5,875 nucleotides of DNA. It comes from Nocardioides sp. Its GTDB lineage: Bacteria > Actinomycetota > Actinomycetes > Propionibacteriales > Nocardioidaceae. The notes beneath the pieces are model-generated. The model ran no database searches and was not told where the DNA came from. It worked only from the letters and a program-made list of their open reading frames with translations. The stretch is taken from assembly GCA_029264225.1 (NCBI GenBank), contig JARICB010000300.1:1-5875 (forward strand), written 5' to 3'. This document shows, piece after piece, positions 5,307 to 5,875 of the stretch (its first letter is position 1; each line of letters starts with the position of its first letter). The translations under genes and the position numbers were made by a program.

Positions 5307-5875
5307 TCAAGTGCCGGTTGCCGGGACCGTCAGGGATGCGCCGACAGCCAGAACGGCTGGACGACAGCCAGGTGCCTCACGGGCGAGGGCGGCTGCGAAA
5401 CGGGGCCCGGCTTCGTCCATCCAGCCTCGTGGCCACCTCTCGCCGGTGGGGATGTGCAGCGTGCTCCAGTGCACCGGAACCGCCCACCGTGCGCCACTCA
5501 GTCGACAGGCCACCGCAGCTTCCGTCGGTCCCATGTGCCCAGGAGACAGCCTGGGTCCCCACCCGCCGACGGGCACGACGGCGACGTCGATCGTGGCCCC
5601 TGCCATCCGAGGCAGATCCGACATGGCGGTATATACATCGGTGTCACCGGCGATCCACACCGCTCCTGATCGTCCGCGCACCAGATGTCCGTTGGCGGTG
5701 TTGGGTCGGTGTGGCATCGGACGCGAGTGGTGCACCGCGGGAACGAGCCTGACCGAGATGCCTGTCGCCTCTCCTACAGCTACCCATTGATCGTCCTGGA
5801 TCCCACGGCCCAGCAGACCCTTCTTGTTGACCCAGACCGCGTTCTCGTTTGCGGTCAGGACAGGTACGCCCCGCA
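5307..5875 (-). CDS. Metallo-beta-lactamase-fold hydrolase (lactamase_B_2 / UlaG-like), N-terminus beyond the window
   Basis: The frame stays open to the right edge, giving the last 188 residues; the GTG at 5735 is internal and not the start. Visible metal-site motifs of the fold are PAVHHS (residues 45-50 of the fragment), AGDTD (75-79) and PVHW (133-136). GHMGPTEAA (112-120) matches the helix that precedes the last His in this group, and VVPVGGWGP (99-107) is also typical. The HxHxDH motif that binds the first metal must lie upstream, outside the window, so an active site cannot be confirmed. Related proteins are Zn- or Mn-dependent hydrolases acting on phosphoesters, lactones or similar bonds; the substrate here is unknown. 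No signal peptide can be judged. The gene converges on the DUF4239 gene with 11 bases between stops and no recognisable terminator between them. Confidence 0.88.
   Translation of the reverse strand, partial: RGVPVLTANENAVWVNKKGLLGRGIQDDQWVAVGEATGISVRLVPAVHHSRPMPHRPNTANGHLVRGRSGAVWIAGDTDVYTAMSDLPRMAGATIDVAVVPVGGWGPRLSPGHMGPTEAAVACRLSGARWAVPVHWSTLHIPTGERWPRGWMDEAGPRFAAALAREAPGCRPAVLAVGASLTVPATGT

Noticed and set aside
5037..5790. Plus-strand open frames of 210, 159 and 144 residues
   Set aside because: They overlap the DUF4239 and metallo-hydrolase genes, both supported by family motifs, and have no recognisable domain themselves.

Overview
The window looks like chromosomal DNA of a high-GC Gram-positive bacterium (Actinomycetota). 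The base composition is GC-rich, GTG starts are used, and every recognisable protein belongs to a family common in actinobacteria. I cannot name a genus. There are no tRNAs, rRNAs, CRISPR arrays, insertion sequences or phage genes. Nearly all of the sequence is accounted for by five protein genes and one divergent control region.

Minus-strand block (4307 down to 39): three co-directional genes. First is a 69-residue protein starting at a GTG, of a small actinobacterial type with a D-[EQ]-A-A-L-H-G motif. Second is an 864-residue MalT/LAL-type LuxR regulator with an N-terminal ATPase and a C-terminal DNA-binding domain. Third is a 447-residue six-helix membrane protein with a large extracytoplasmic domain. 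The gaps are 57 and 63 bases, so one operon is plausible. The regulator may also have its own promoter, producing a leaderless mRNA that begins at its GTG.

Divergent region (4308-4494): about 190 bases between the small gene and the plus-strand gene. It holds a perfect 12-bp palindrome, an 8-bp inverted repeat, a tandem 7-bp repeat, and a 9-codon leader ORF with a strong ribosome-binding site. The leader's stop overlaps the next start codon as ATGA.

Plus strand (4495-5295): a DUF4239 (bestrophin-like) four-helix membrane protein. It runs convergently into a metallo-beta-lactamase-fold hydrolase on the minus strand (5307 to the right edge), which lacks its N-terminal part here. The two stop codons are only 11 bases apart.

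Working model, which is inference: the large ATPase regulator senses a small ligand or protein signal and controls the divergent membrane-protein genes through sites in the 4308-4494 region. The small D-[EQ]-A-A-L-H-G protein could be its partner or a co-regulated product. None of the membrane proteins has a known biochemical function that can be read from sequence alone. The hydrolase is probably an independent neighbour.
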